In this document: positions 43,380 through 52,043 of the stretch, piece by piece
How the letters are laid out: the number at the start of each line of letters is the position of its first letter
How positions within the stretch are numbered: the first letter of the stretch is position 1
Source of the DNA: Streptomyces albospinus
GTDB lineage: Bacteria; Actinomycetota; Actinomycetes; Streptomycetales; Streptomycetaceae
Direction of reading: 5' to 3'
NCBI RefSeq assembly: GCF_014648695.1
Contig: NZ_BMRP01000008.1
Location: 61,605-125,604, forward strand
Length of the DNA stretch: 64,000 bases
Notes under the pieces: generated by a model
The model's database searches: none
The model's input: only the letters and a program-made list of their open reading frames with translations
Told to the model about the DNA's origin: nothing
Position numbers and translations under genes: made by a program

Positions 43380-43847
43380 CTACGGCTCCGTCTGCTCCGT
43401 CCCGCCGCTCTGGGGTCCGTAGAGGTCCAGCAGCCGCACGCGGGTGCCGTGCAGCCGTTCGGCGACCGTCTCGGCGATGTAGAGGTACATCGCCCGGCCC
43501 AGCACGGGGTCGGAATCGCACAGGGCGCGGACGACGGTGGCGTCGAACTCGACGGCTTCGACGGCGCTCACGGTCTCCGCTCCGAGGTGCCAGAGGTAGG
43601 GCGGGAACAGCCAGGACCAGCCGAGGAGTTCATCGCGGCCGAGGGTTTCGACGACGGCGGCCTGCCGGCCGGGGACGCGCTGGTCCAGGGCGACCCGGCC
43701 GCTGCGGATGATCCAGAAGCGGTCGGCCCGGCGGCCCTCCTCGAAGACGCGGGTGGCGCGGGGCAAGCTCACCTCGTGGGCGAGTTCGGTCAGCCGCCGA
43801 CGCCGATCGGGAGGCATCGCATCGAACAGGTGCTTGACCGTGGGCAT
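43380..43847 (-). CDS. Cyclic nucleotide-binding domain protein without DNA-binding domain
   Basis: A 155-residue single cNMP-binding domain of the Crp/EF-hand RII type (RATRVFEEGRRADRFWIIRSGRVALDQ, then VVETLGRDELLGWSWLFPPYLWHLGAETVSAVEAVEFDA). The helix-turn-helix of Crp is absent. ATG at 43847 is preceded by GGAGGA. It lies 90 bases downstream of the NHLP export operon on the same strand, and proteins of this sort are recurrent companions of NHLP transporters. A sensor role for export is plausible but unproven. Confidence 0.85.
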   Translation of the reverse strand: MPTVKHLFDAMPPDRRRRLTELAHEVSLPRATRVFEEGRRADRFWIIRSGRVALDQRVPGRQAAVVETLGRDELLGWSWLFPPYLWHLGAETVSAVEAVEFDATVVRALCDSDPVLGRAMYLYIAETVAERLHGTRVRLLDLYGPQSGGTEQTEP

Positions 43848-43937
43848 CTCGTCCTCCATCCGCCGCCGGCAGTCCCGGGCAGGCACTGCCGTGCACCTTA
43901 TGCGGCGATTCCAGGGGATTGCGGGAAGGCCCGCCCC

Positions 43938-46802
43938 TCATGCCAGCTGGCGCCGGACCAGATCGTGCAGCCGTCCGCCCGTGTCCGCGAGCAGGTCCGC
44001 CGGGGCGCCCTGTTCGACGACCCGGCCGTCGGCCATGACGATGACGCGGTCGGCGTCCATGACCGTGGAGAGGCGGTGGGCGATGACCAGGCGGCTGGCG
44101 CTGAGCTTGCGGGTGCTGTCGATGACGATGCGCTGGGTTTCGTTGTCGAGGGCGCTGGTGGCCTCGTCGAAGAAGAGGATGCGGGGGCGGCGGACCAGCG
44201 CCTGGGCGATCATCAGACGCTGGCGCTGGCCCCCGGAGATGGCGCCGCCGCCGGAGATCATGGTGTGCAGGCCCATCGGCATCCGCTTGATGTCCTCGGC
44301 CAGGCCGGCCATTTCGGCCGCCGCCCAGACCTCTTCCTGGGTGAACGCCTCGGCGCCGCTGATGCAGTCGAGGAGGGAGCCGGTGAGCGGCTGGGCGTTC
44401 TGGAGCACGACACCGCACTGGCGGCGGACGGCCGCCTGGTCGAGGGCGGAGAGGTCCTGGCCGTCGTAGAGGACGCTGCCCGAGGAGGGCTTGTCGAAGC
44501 CGATGAGGAGGCGGAGCAGGGTCGACTTGCCGCAGCCGCTGGGGCCGACGATGGCGACGAATTCGCCGGGCTCGACCTGGAGCGAGACATCGTCGAGGAC
44601 CAGGGGACCGTCTTCGGTGTAGCGGAAGGAGAGCTTGCGCGCCGCGATGCCGCCGGAGAGGAGGCCGGGCTGGGCGCTGCCGCCGCGGACCTCCGGGGCC
44701 TCGTCCAGCACCGGCTTGATCTGCTCGAACATCGGGAGGGCGGCGGCGGCCGAGACGAACGCGCCGGTGATCTGGGTGACCGAGGTGAGCAGCATGGTCA
44801 CCGAGGTGTTGAACGTCAGGAACGAGCCGGCCGACATGGTGCCGCGGGCCGGGCCGGCGAGCAGCATGAAGAGGAAGAGGGAGCAGACGGGGAGGTAGAC
44901 CGCGTTGAGGACGGTGGTGAGGTTCTTGATGCGGCCGGCCTTCTGCTGGAGTTCGCGGGAGCGGGCGAACTCGCGGGCCCAGGCCGCGTACGCGAAGCTC
45001 TCGGCCGCCGCGACCCGCAGCTTGGGCAGGCCGCGCAGGGTCTGGAACGCCTGGTTGTTGAGCTTGTTGCCGAGTGTCACCAACCGGCGCTGCCACCGCA
45101 GTTCCCACAGCCCCATGACCAGGAACACCACGCCGATCACCAGCAGCATGGCGATCGCGGCGAGGGCGAGCGGGACGCTGTAGAGGAGCAGCAGGACGAG
45201 GTTCATGGCGCCGACCGTGGTGGCCTGCACCGCGACCGGGCCGACGCCGGCCAGCACCCGGCGGATGGCGCTGATGCCCATCGCGGCGCTGGCCAGTTCG
45301 CCGGTGGAGCGTTCGGCGAAGAACTTCGTGGGGAGGCGCAGCAGCCGGTCCCAGACCGCGGGTTGCAGGGCGCTCTCGATGCGGCCTTCCATGCGGAGCA
45401 CGGTGAGGTTCTGGAGCAGCATGAAGGCGGCGGACACGACGCCGGAGATGATGACGGCAAGGGCGACCTGGACGATCAGGCTGCGCTCGGCGGCCGGTAC
45501 GTAGACGCCGAGGACCTTGCCGGTGGCGATCGGGACGAGCGCGCCGAGGCCGACCGTCACCAGTCCGCTGAGCGCCAGGTTGCGCATGTCCATGCGGGTG
45601 CCGCGCAGGCTGAAGCGCATCAGCCGCCACATGCTCATCGGGCGGTCCGGCAGCGGCCGGTAGAACATCACCGCACGCGGCTCGAACTCGTCGGCGTTGT
45701 CCTTGCCGACGCGGATCCGCAGGCCGGAGGCGGGGTTGACCGCCTCGTAGCGCCCGCGGCGCCACAGCAGCGCCACGGGGGCACCGGACTTGGCACGGTG
45801 GCCGACCAGGGGGCCGACGTCGGTGCGCCACCAGCGGCCGTCGAGGCGTACGCCGCGGGTGCGGATCCGGGAGCTCACCGCGACGCGTTCGACGGGGCTG
45901 ATCCGGTCGTTGACCGCGGCGCCCTTGGGGGGCTCGGTGAGGGTGATCCCGGCTGCCGCGGCGACCTGGCGGCAGACGGCGAAGGTGGCGTCGTCGCCCG
46001 CCCGGTCGCGGCCCGCGGCGGAGCGTCCCGAACGGTCCTTGCCGATGGAGGCGAGCAGCGCCTGGTCGGCGCGTTCGCGGACGGCCTCGCCGGCCTTGAT
46101 GCCGGCGGCGGTGCGGTCCTCGTGGGCGCGCTCCAGCTGCTCGATCCAGCGGTCGACGGCGGACAGCAGCCGGTACTGCTGGTTGACCATGCGCTGCCAC
46201 AGCGCGGGGTCGACGAGCAGGTCGGCGGCGGCCTCCGCGCTGTAGGAAGCGCCGTACTGGACGCTGCCGGGCGGCACCGGCATCCAGAGGATGTCGTCGT
46301 CGGCCACCGCCTCGTCGGTGGGCCGGCCGTCCAGCGGGGCCTCGAACAGCACGCCCAGGCTGCGGGCGGTGCCGAGCGCGAAGGCGTGCTCCAGCGGGGT
46401 GGGCGCCTGGCCGCCGTAGGTGTCGTCGTAGCCGTACGCGTACGCGCCCTGCTCGCCGTAGCCGGCGTAGTCGGGGCGGGGCAGTTCGCGCAGCGCGATC
46501 CGGCGCAGCCCGCAGTCCTGGGACGGACGGCCGAAGAGGGTGTGCTGGGGGCCTTCGACGGGGCCGAGCAGCAGGGCGCCGGCTTCGAGGCGGCCGAGGA
46601 AGTGCCAGTGGCCCTCCTGGGCGGCGTCGACGGCGAAGAGGTCCAGGAAGCCGCCGGTGACCAGCCACAGGACGTGCGGCCCCTCCAGGGGGACGTTGCG
46701 CAGGCCGGTGCAGTCGACGGGGGCGCCGAGGCCGCCCAGGGCGTGCGTCACCGCGTCGCTCTGGCCCGGTCCCGCGCCCGGGGACGGGTGTACGGATGCC
46801 AC
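43938..46802 (-). CDS. NHLP-type peptide export ABC transporter, permease/ATPase subunit
   Basis: A 954-residue protein with a GTG start one base after the upstream stop. Residues 1-330 are a soluble extension specific to this family. Six membrane helices span about 395-690 (including SLIVQVALAVIISGVVSAAFMLL). The ATPase domain is complete: Walker A GPSGCGKST, signature ISGGQRQRL, Walker B ILFFDEATSALD, and the switch His in IAHRLSTV. There is no peptidase domain. It pairs with the C39-containing transporter upstream as a heterodimer to export a leader-bearing peptide. Confidence 0.93.
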   Translation of the reverse strand: MASVHPSPGAGPGQSDAVTHALGGLGAPVDCTGLRNVPLEGPHVLWLVTGGFLDLFAVDAAQEGHWHFLGRLEAGALLLGPVEGPQHTLFGRPSQDCGLRRIALRELPRPDYAGYGEQGAYAYGYDDTYGGQAPTPLEHAFALGTARSLGVLFEAPLDGRPTDEAVADDDILWMPVPPGSVQYGASYSAEAAADLLVDPALWQRMVNQQYRLLSAVDRWIEQLERAHEDRTAAGIKAGEAVRERADQALLASIGKDRSGRSAAGRDRAGDDATFAVCRQVAAAAGITLTEPPKGAAVNDRISPVERVAVSSRIRTRGVRLDGRWWRTDVGPLVGHRAKSGAPVALLWRRGRYEAVNPASGLRIRVGKDNADEFEPRAVMFYRPLPDRPMSMWRLMRFSLRGTRMDMRNLALSGLVTVGLGALVPIATGKVLGVYVPAAERSLIVQVALAVIISGVVSAAFMLLQNLTVLRMEGRIESALQPAVWDRLLRLPTKFFAERSTGELASAAMGISAIRRVLAGVGPVAVQATTVGAMNLVLLLLYSVPLALAAIAMLLVIGVVFLVMGLWELRWQRRLVTLGNKLNNQAFQTLRGLPKLRVAAAESFAYAAWAREFARSRELQQKAGRIKNLTTVLNAVYLPVCSLFLFMLLAGPARGTMSAGSFLTFNTSVTMLLTSVTQITGAFVSAAAALPMFEQIKPVLDEAPEVRGGSAQPGLLSGGIAARKLSFRYTEDGPLVLDDVSLQVEPGEFVAIVGPSGCGKSTLLRLLIGFDKPSSGSVLYDGQDLSALDQAAVRRQCGVVLQNAQPLTGSLLDCISGAEAFTQEEVWAAAEMAGLAEDIKRMPMGLHTMISGGGAISGGQRQRLMIAQALVRRPRILFFDEATSALDNETQRIVIDSTRKLSASRLVIAHRLSTVMDADRVIVMADGRVVEQGAPADLLADTGGRLHDLVRRQLA

Positions 46803-46803
46803 G

Positions 46804-49083
46804 TCAGTGCTCCTTGACCAGCTCGGCGTAGGCGCCTCCGGCGGCGACCAGGTCGTGGTGCCGGCCGCGTTCGACGACCACGCCGTGGTCGAGGACCACG
46901 ATCTCGTCGCTGTCGCGGACGGTGCTCAGCCGGTGGGCGATGACGACGCAGGCGCAGCCGCGCCGCCGCAGATTGTCCATGATGACGGCCTCGGTCTCGG
47001 CGTCCAGGGCGCTGGTGACCTCGTCGAGGACCAGGATGCTGGGGCGCCGTACCAGTGCGCGGGCGATTTCCAGGCGCTGCCGCTGGCCGCCGGAGAAGTT
47101 GCGGCCGTCCTGTTCGACGCGGCTGTGGATGCCGTCGGGGCGGCGGGCGATGACGTCGTCGTAGAGGGCGGCGTCCTGGAGGGCGGCGATGACCGCGTCG
47201 TCCGGTATCGAGGGGTCCCAGAGGGCGACGTTGTCCCGGACGGTGCCCTCGAAGAGGAAGACGTCCTGGTCGACGAAGGAGACCGAGGCGGCCAGCGCGC
47301 TGCGGGAGATGTCCTCCAGGCGCTGCCCGTCGATGCGGATGGTGCCTTCCCAGGGGGAGTAGAGGCCGGATATCAGCCGGGAGACGGTGGACTTGCCGCT
47401 GCCGGAGCCGCCGACCAGGGCGACCTGGCGGCCGGGGCCGACGGCCAGGGAGAAGCCGGTGAGCAGCGGTTTGTCGAGCGGGCTGTAGCCGAACGTGATG
47501 TCTTGCAGCGTCACATGGCCTTTGAGGCGGCGGGTGCTGGCGTCCGGTTCCGGGCGGGAGTAGAGGGTGTCGACGGGGAAGCTCTCGACGTCCTTGAGGC
47601 GGGCGACGTCGGCGGCGAAGTCCTGGATCCGGCCGGCGACGCCGTTGAGCCGGGTGACCGGCGCGGTGAAGCGTGTCACCAGGGCCTGGAAGGCGACCAG
47701 CAGGCCGATGGAGATATGTCCCTCGACCGCGCGCAGCCCGCCGATCCACAGGATCAGGGCGCTGTTGAGGGTGGCGAGGGTGGGGGCGACGACGGCCAGC
47801 CAGGCGCTGGGGACGCCGAGCCGCTGCTGTTCCTCCAGGGTGGTGGCGTGCTGCCCGGCCCAGCGCCGGAAGTAGCCGTTCTCGCCGCCGGTGGCCTTCA
47901 TGGTCTCTATGAGCTGGAGGCCGGTGTACGAGGTGTTGGTCAGCCGGGCGGTGTCGGCGCGCAGCTTCTGGGTGTGGGTGGCGCGCAGCCGCACGACGAT
48001 CCGCATCGCCACGACGTTGAGCAGCGCGATCAGTACGCCGATGACGGTGAGTTGGGGGTCGTACGACCACAGCAGCAGCGCGTAGAGGACGACGACGACG
48101 CCGTCCACGGCTGCCGCGGCGAGGTCCCGGGCGAGGGTCTCGGCCACCGCGTCGTTGGACTGGAGCCGTTGGACGAGGTCGGCGGGCGAGCGCTGGGCGA
48201 AGAAGGTGACCGGCAGGCGGAGGAGGTGGCGCAGGAAGCGGGCGCTGCTGAGGGTGGAGGAGATGATCCGGCCGCGCAGCAGGTTGGCCTGTTGCAGGCC
48301 GGTCAGGACGGCGGTGAGCGCCACCATCGCGGTCATCGCGGCGAACAGCGGTCCCAGCAGCGAGGTCTGGTTGCCGATCAGGAAGATGTCGATGTACGTG
48401 CGGCTGAGCGCGGGTACCGCGGCGCCGACGCCGACCAGCAGCAGGCTGGCGAGCAGCGCGGCCAGCAGGGTGCCGGTGGTGCCGCGCAGCCGGGCGGGCA
48501 GGGCGCTGAGCACGCTGGGCTTGCGGCCCCCCTTGCGGAACTCCTCGGTGGGCTCGAAGACCAGGGCGACGCCGGTGAAGCTGGTGTCGAAGTCCTCCAT
48601 GGCCACGAAGCGGCGGCCCTTGTCGGGGTCGTTGATGTGCACGCCGCGGCGGCCGAGGCGGCGGCCCATGCCGTCGTAGACGACGTAGTGGTTGAACTCC
48701 CAGAAGAGGATGGCCGGTGCCTGGACCTCGGCGAGCGCGGCCGGTTCCATCTGCATGCCCTTGGCCTGGAGGCCGTAACTGCGGGCGGCCTTGAGCAGGT
48801 TGCTGGCACGCGAGCCGTCGCGGGAGACGCCGCAGGCGATCCGCAGCTCCTCAAGGGGGACGTGGCGCCCGAAGTGGGCGAGCACCATGGCCAGGGAGGC
48901 GGCGCCGCACTCCACGGCCTCCATCTGGAGCACGGTGGGCGTACGGACGGACTTCTTGGCCTTGGCGGCGGGCGCCGGCCCCTTGCGGCGGCGGGCGGCC
49001 GGCGCGGCCTCGGGGCGGTGCCGGCCGCGGCCGGCCGGCGGCAGGTGCTGCGGGGGCGCCGCGGAGTCGTTCGGGGCGGTCAC
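46804..49083 (-). CDS. NHLP-type export ABC transporter with C39 leader peptidase
   Basis: A 759-residue three-domain protein. After a basic, Ala-rich 50-residue lead comes the C39 cysteine protease domain: Cys59 in MEAVECGAASLAMV, the catalytic histidine in FNHYVVYDG and the Asp in INDPD. Next are six membrane helices and an ATPase domain (GGSGSGKST, FSGGQRQRLEIARAL, ILVLDEVTSALD). It cleaves precursors after a double glycine and secretes the core. GTG at 49083 overlaps the adaptor stop as GTGA. The substrate is most likely the GG-leader peptide encoded at 50313. Confidence 0.95.
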   Translation of the reverse strand: MTAPNDSAAPPQHLPPAGRGRHRPEAAPAARRRKGPAPAAKAKKSVRTPTVLQMEAVECGAASLAMVLAHFGRHVPLEELRIACGVSRDGSRASNLLKAARSYGLQAKGMQMEPAALAEVQAPAILFWEFNHYVVYDGMGRRLGRRGVHINDPDKGRRFVAMEDFDTSFTGVALVFEPTEEFRKGGRKPSVLSALPARLRGTTGTLLAALLASLLLVGVGAAVPALSRTYIDIFLIGNQTSLLGPLFAAMTAMVALTAVLTGLQQANLLRGRIISSTLSSARFLRHLLRLPVTFFAQRSPADLVQRLQSNDAVAETLARDLAAAAVDGVVVVLYALLLWSYDPQLTVIGVLIALLNVVAMRIVVRLRATHTQKLRADTARLTNTSYTGLQLIETMKATGGENGYFRRWAGQHATTLEEQQRLGVPSAWLAVVAPTLATLNSALILWIGGLRAVEGHISIGLLVAFQALVTRFTAPVTRLNGVAGRIQDFAADVARLKDVESFPVDTLYSRPEPDASTRRLKGHVTLQDITFGYSPLDKPLLTGFSLAVGPGRQVALVGGSGSGKSTVSRLISGLYSPWEGTIRIDGQRLEDISRSALAASVSFVDQDVFLFEGTVRDNVALWDPSIPDDAVIAALQDAALYDDVIARRPDGIHSRVEQDGRNFSGGQRQRLEIARALVRRPSILVLDEVTSALDAETEAVIMDNLRRRGCACVVIAHRLSTVRDSDEIVVLDHGVVVERGRHHDLVAAGGAYAELVKEH

Positions 49084-49886
49084 GGGAGCAGCCAATCGAT
49101 CGGATGCTGCGCCGCCAGGTGGACGGCGCCGGTGGCCTGGGTCATCGAGTCCAGCGCGAAGGGCGGGCCGTCCGAAGTGGACCAGGCGTAGCCGGAGGCG
49201 GTGTGCGCGGTGTCGAGCTTCACCAGGACCCCGATCGGCTGGCCGTGCTGGGAGAACTGATCGCCGAGCTGGTTGCTGCCGAGGAAGGCGGAAATCCGCT
49301 GGCGGGTCTGGGTGTTGCGGCCGATGGCCGCGATCCGGCCGCGCAGCACGCCGTACTGCTGGGTCGGCGCGGACTGGACGGTGAGGTCGACGGAGGCGCC
49401 GAGGGGGAGGGCGGCGGCGCTCTCGGCGGGAACGTAGAGGATCGCGGTCAGCGGGTCCCCGGCGCCGGCGATCTTCTCGACGGAGGCGACGTCCGCGCCG
49501 GTCGTGACGACCGAGCCGATGGTGGCGACCATGGTCGTCAGCCGTCCGGCGGCGATGGCGCGGACGACGGTGGTGGTGCCCTGTGCCGTACGGACCTTCA
49601 CGATGGGCGCGTTGGCGGCGACCTGCTTGCCTTCCTCGGCCAGCACCGCGGTCACCTGGCCGGCGACGGGGCTCTGGAGCACGTAGCTGCCCTGGCCGTG
49701 GGTGAGGATGCCGGGGGCGCTGAGGGTCGAGGAGACGGTGCCGGTGAACGCCCAGACGGCGGCGGCGACCATGACGAGGACCGTGACGATCAGGACGAGC
49801 CAGCCCTGCGGCCGGGCGAAGCGCACCGGCAGGTCGAGTTCCTCGGGCGACTGCAGCTTGGAAAGGGCCTGCTGGCGGAACTGCAC
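49080..49886 (-). CDS. HlyD-like adaptor of the NHLP export system
   Basis: A 268-residue single-pass membrane fusion protein with a GTG start after AGGGAAGAG. A short cytoplasmic part is followed by one helix (WLVLIVTVLVMVAAAVWAFTG) and then the HlyD/biotinyl-lipoyl-like half-motifs (SYVLQSPVAGQVTAVLAEEGKQVAANAPIVKV and a second beta-barrel region). It lacks the long coiled-coil hairpin of Gram-negative HlyD, as expected for a monoderm. It links the two ABC subunits to the cell exterior and is first of three tightly coupled transport genes. Confidence 0.92.
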   Translation of the reverse strand: MQFRQQALSKLQSPEELDLPVRFARPQGWLVLIVTVLVMVAAAVWAFTGTVSSTLSAPGILTHGQGSYVLQSPVAGQVTAVLAEEGKQVAANAPIVKVRTAQGTTTVVRAIAAGRLTTMVATIGSVVTTGADVASVEKIAGAGDPLTAILYVPAESAAALPLGASVDLTVQSAPTQQYGVLRGRIAAIGRNTQTRQRISAFLGSNQLGDQFSQHGQPIGVLVKLDTAHTASGYAWSTSDGPPFALDSMTQATGAVHLAAQHPIDWLLP

Positions 49887-50074
49887 GTCACTCTTCCCTC
49901 AACTGCACGGTCTGGTAGGGGACATCCCGGCGCGAGCAGTCGGCGGAATGTCCGGGGCGGCGAACAGCCGGGTGCCCCGGGACCCGATCGTAACCGGGCT
50001 GTCCGGGGCACTCGGCCCGGCATGTCGACAAGGAGGGGACGCCGACCTGCCGTTGTCACCGTTCGATGCCGGCC

Positions 50075-50091
50075 GTGCCGCTCAGCGGCAC
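50075..50091 (-). terminator. Hairpin between precursor peptide gene and exporter genes
   Basis: GTGCCGCT and AGCGGCAC are separated by one base, directly after the precursor stop (7 bases). It probably acts as a partial terminator or mRNA stabiliser, making more precursor than transporter. Confidence 0.55.
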
Positions 50092-50097
50092 AGAGGC

Positions 50098-50313
50098 TCA
50101 GAGACCGGCGGTCAGGCCACCCACGGTGCCCTGGAGGTCCAGGCCGGTGGTCTGCTGGACCAGGCCGGAGGCGGTGCCGACGAGACCCGAGACCGGGGCA
50201 ATGGAGTCAACGGTGGTGGTGGCGGTGCTCAGCACGCCGCCGACGAGGCCACCGGACACGTTGTCCAGGTCGGCGTCGGAGATTTCCTGGGTCTGAACCT
50301 GGGCGTTGTTCAT
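50098..50313 (-). CDS. GG-leader peptide precursor with cysteine-free core
   Basis: A 71-residue precursor, ATG at 50313 after AAGGGAAA. The leader is acidic and typical (QEISDADLDNVSGG), with the double-glycine cleavage site at residues 21-22. The predicted 49-residue core is made of Gly, Val, Leu, Ser, Thr, Ala and a few Asp and Gln. It has no Cys, Lys, Arg, His or aromatic residue and shows a loose GLVG / GLTAG periodicity. Similar leaders are often annotated as type A2 lantipeptide, but without cysteine no lanthionine can form. The NHLP exporter with C39 peptidase lies downstream on the same strand. No lanthionine synthase, cyclodehydratase, radical-SAM or other modification gene is near. 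Confidence 0.85.
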   Translation of the reverse strand: MNNAQVQTQEISDADLDNVSGGLVGGVLSTATTTVDSIAPVSGLVGTASGLVQQTTGLDLQGTVGGLTAGL

Positions 50314-50989
50314 GATGTTTCCCTTCGGATCAATATCAAGAAAAAGCACGCGAACGGGCCGTCCGGTGGGGTTGACCCGGCCGCGGCAACGGTAGTCGGC
50401 GTCCCGAATTCGGGAAACCCCGTGACTCCCGCGGTGCGAAGGATCAAAGCATGTAGGCCCGTTGCGCTGCTAATCGGACAACCGCCCATCTGGACGCGAA
50501 CGCCCCACCGAATTACCGGACGTGTACATGCGTCCACGGGTTGGTGGCAGCTTCTTCACATCCCCTGCGGTTTCTTTTCCGTCGACCCGTCGTTGCGCTC
50601 CGTAGCGAACTGGACATTCCCGCACCAACCCGCTGAACCGCAGGTCAGGACCGGGGCGCAAAACCATCGGGCGTGTGCTGACTGCGCATTCGGTGTGCAG
50701 ATTTGCCGAAGGCCACCAATCTTTACGACTTCACAGCACGGCACCCCGGCGGGAAGTCCGGCGAGTGTTTCGAACACTCGCACGGGATGTTGCAGAGGCT
50801 TTAACCGGACATGATTCTCTGCGACTTCCCCTGTGGTAATGACCGGAATGACCACCCCTATCCATGCGCCATTACCGTGGAAACGGATCGACTATCCAGA
50901 GAACGGACATATTCGCATAACTGCGATAGGGGAAGTTCGCGGCACCGCTCGCGGTGGCAGCCGGTCCCCTGCTGGGGCACGGTGGGGAG
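50314..50989. other. Long AT-richer noncoding region upstream of the precursor gene
   Basis: About 675 bases with lower GC than its surroundings and no convincing ORF on either strand. It must hold the promoter of the precursor-export operon and that of the PHP gene. The one strong element seen is the palindrome at 50761-50781. A small RNA or further small peptide gene cannot be excluded. Confidence 0.45.
50761..50781. promoter_or_regulatory. 21-bp near-perfect palindrome
   Basis: Arms GCGAGTGTT and AACACTCGC match perfectly around TCG, giving a dyad typical of a dimeric regulator site. It lies about 450 bases upstream of the precursor gene and about 210 bases upstream of the PHP gene. Confidence 0.55.
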
Positions 50990-52030
50990 GTGGATCCCGT
51001 AGCGGCCCTGGAGCGGATCGCGTTCCTGCTGGAGCGGCAGGGAGCGGTCACGTACCGGGTGCAGGCGTTCCGCACGGCGGCGTCGGTCATCGGCGAACTG
51101 GCGGATGAGGAACTGCGCGAGCGGGCGGAGAACGGAACGCTGGGCCGCCTCAAAGGACTCGGCCCGAAAACCACCCGGGCCGTCGAAGAGGCCCTCGCCG
51201 GGCGGCAGCCCGCCTACCTGGCGCGGATGGAAGAGGAGGCCGGCGGCCCGCTGGTCGAAGGGGAGCGGGGGCAGAGGCTGTTGCGGGCGCTGCGCGGGGA
51301 CTGCCATCTGCACTCGGACTGGTCGGACGGCGGCAGCCCCGTGGAGGCGATGGCCGGGGCCGCCCGCGACCTCGGGCACGACTGGTGCGTGCTGACCGAC
51401 CACTCCCCCCGGCTGACCGTCGCCCGCGGGCTGACCGCCGAGCGGCTGCGGCAGCAGCTGGCGCTGGTCGCGGCGGTGAACGTGCACCTGGCGCCGTTCC
51501 GGCTGCTGACCGGCATCGAATGCGACATCCTCGACGACGGCTCGCTCGACCAGGAGCCGGAGCTGCTGGACGCACTCGATGTGGTGGTCGCCTCGATCCA
51601 CTCCACGCTGCGGATGGCGAAGGGCCCGATGACCCGCCGGATGCTGGCCGCGGTACGCAACCCGCTCGTGGACGTCCTGGGCCACTGCACCGGGCGGCAG
51701 ATCACCGGCAAGCCGCGCCCGGAATCGGAGTTCGACGCCGGGGAGGTCTTCGCGGCGTGCGCCGAGCACCGCACGGCCGTGGAGATCAACTGCCGCCCGG
51801 ACCGGTTCGATCCGCCGCGCCGGCTGCTGCGGCAGGCCGTCGACGCCGGCACCCTCTTCGCCATCGACAGCGACGCGCACGCGCCCGGCCAGCTGGACTG
51901 GCAGATATACGGATGCGCCCGCGCCGAGGAGTGCGGCGTCCCGGCGGAGCGGGTCATCACCACCTGGACCGCCCGCCAACTGGCGACCTGGACCCGCACC
52001 GGCCGGACACCGCACCGGGCCGCCGGCTGA
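50990..52030 (+). CDS. PolX-like HhH-PHP domain protein without polymerase domain
   Basis: A 346-residue protein. The N-terminal 80 residues are the helix-hairpin-helix part of family X DNA polymerases (VAALERIAFLLERQG, then LKGLGPKTTRAVEEAL). The C-terminal 240 residues are a PHP phosphoesterase with metal ligands in GDCHLHSDWSDGG, VLTDHSP, GIECDI, VASIHST and AIDSDAHAP. The palm polymerase domain between them is absent. PHP domains of PolX have 3'-5' exonuclease and phosphatase activity, so a DNA-end-processing role is likely. Start GTG 50990 is a choice; GTG 50954 is possible. Confidence 0.88.
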   Translation: MDPVAALERIAFLLERQGAVTYRVQAFRTAASVIGELADEELRERAENGTLGRLKGLGPKTTRAVEEALAGRQPAYLARMEEEAGGPLVEGERGQRLLRALRGDCHLHSDWSDGGSPVEAMAGAARDLGHDWCVLTDHSPRLTVARGLTAERLRQQLALVAAVNVHLAPFRLLTGIECDILDDGSLDQEPELLDALDVVVASIHSTLRMAKGPMTRRMLAAVRNPLVDVLGHCTGRQITGKPRPESEFDAGEVFAACAEHRTAVEINCRPDRFDPPRRLLRQAVDAGTLFAIDSDAHAPGQLDWQIYGCARAEECGVPAERVITTWTARQLATWTRTGRTPHRAAG

Positions 52031-52043
52031 CCGCCCCGCCCGG

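Noticed and set aside
43449..46817. 1122-codon open frame on the plus strand
   Set aside because: Antisense to the NHLP transporter and the cyclic-nucleotide-binding gene; its composition is Asp/Glu/Gly/Val-rich as expected for a shadow frame.
46540..49191. 883-codon open frame on the plus strand
   Set aside because: Antisense shadow of the C39-containing transporter.
50098..50313. Lantipeptide precursor
   Set aside because: The leader resembles those labelled type A2 lantipeptide, but the core has no cysteine and no LanM/LanB/LanC gene is nearby.
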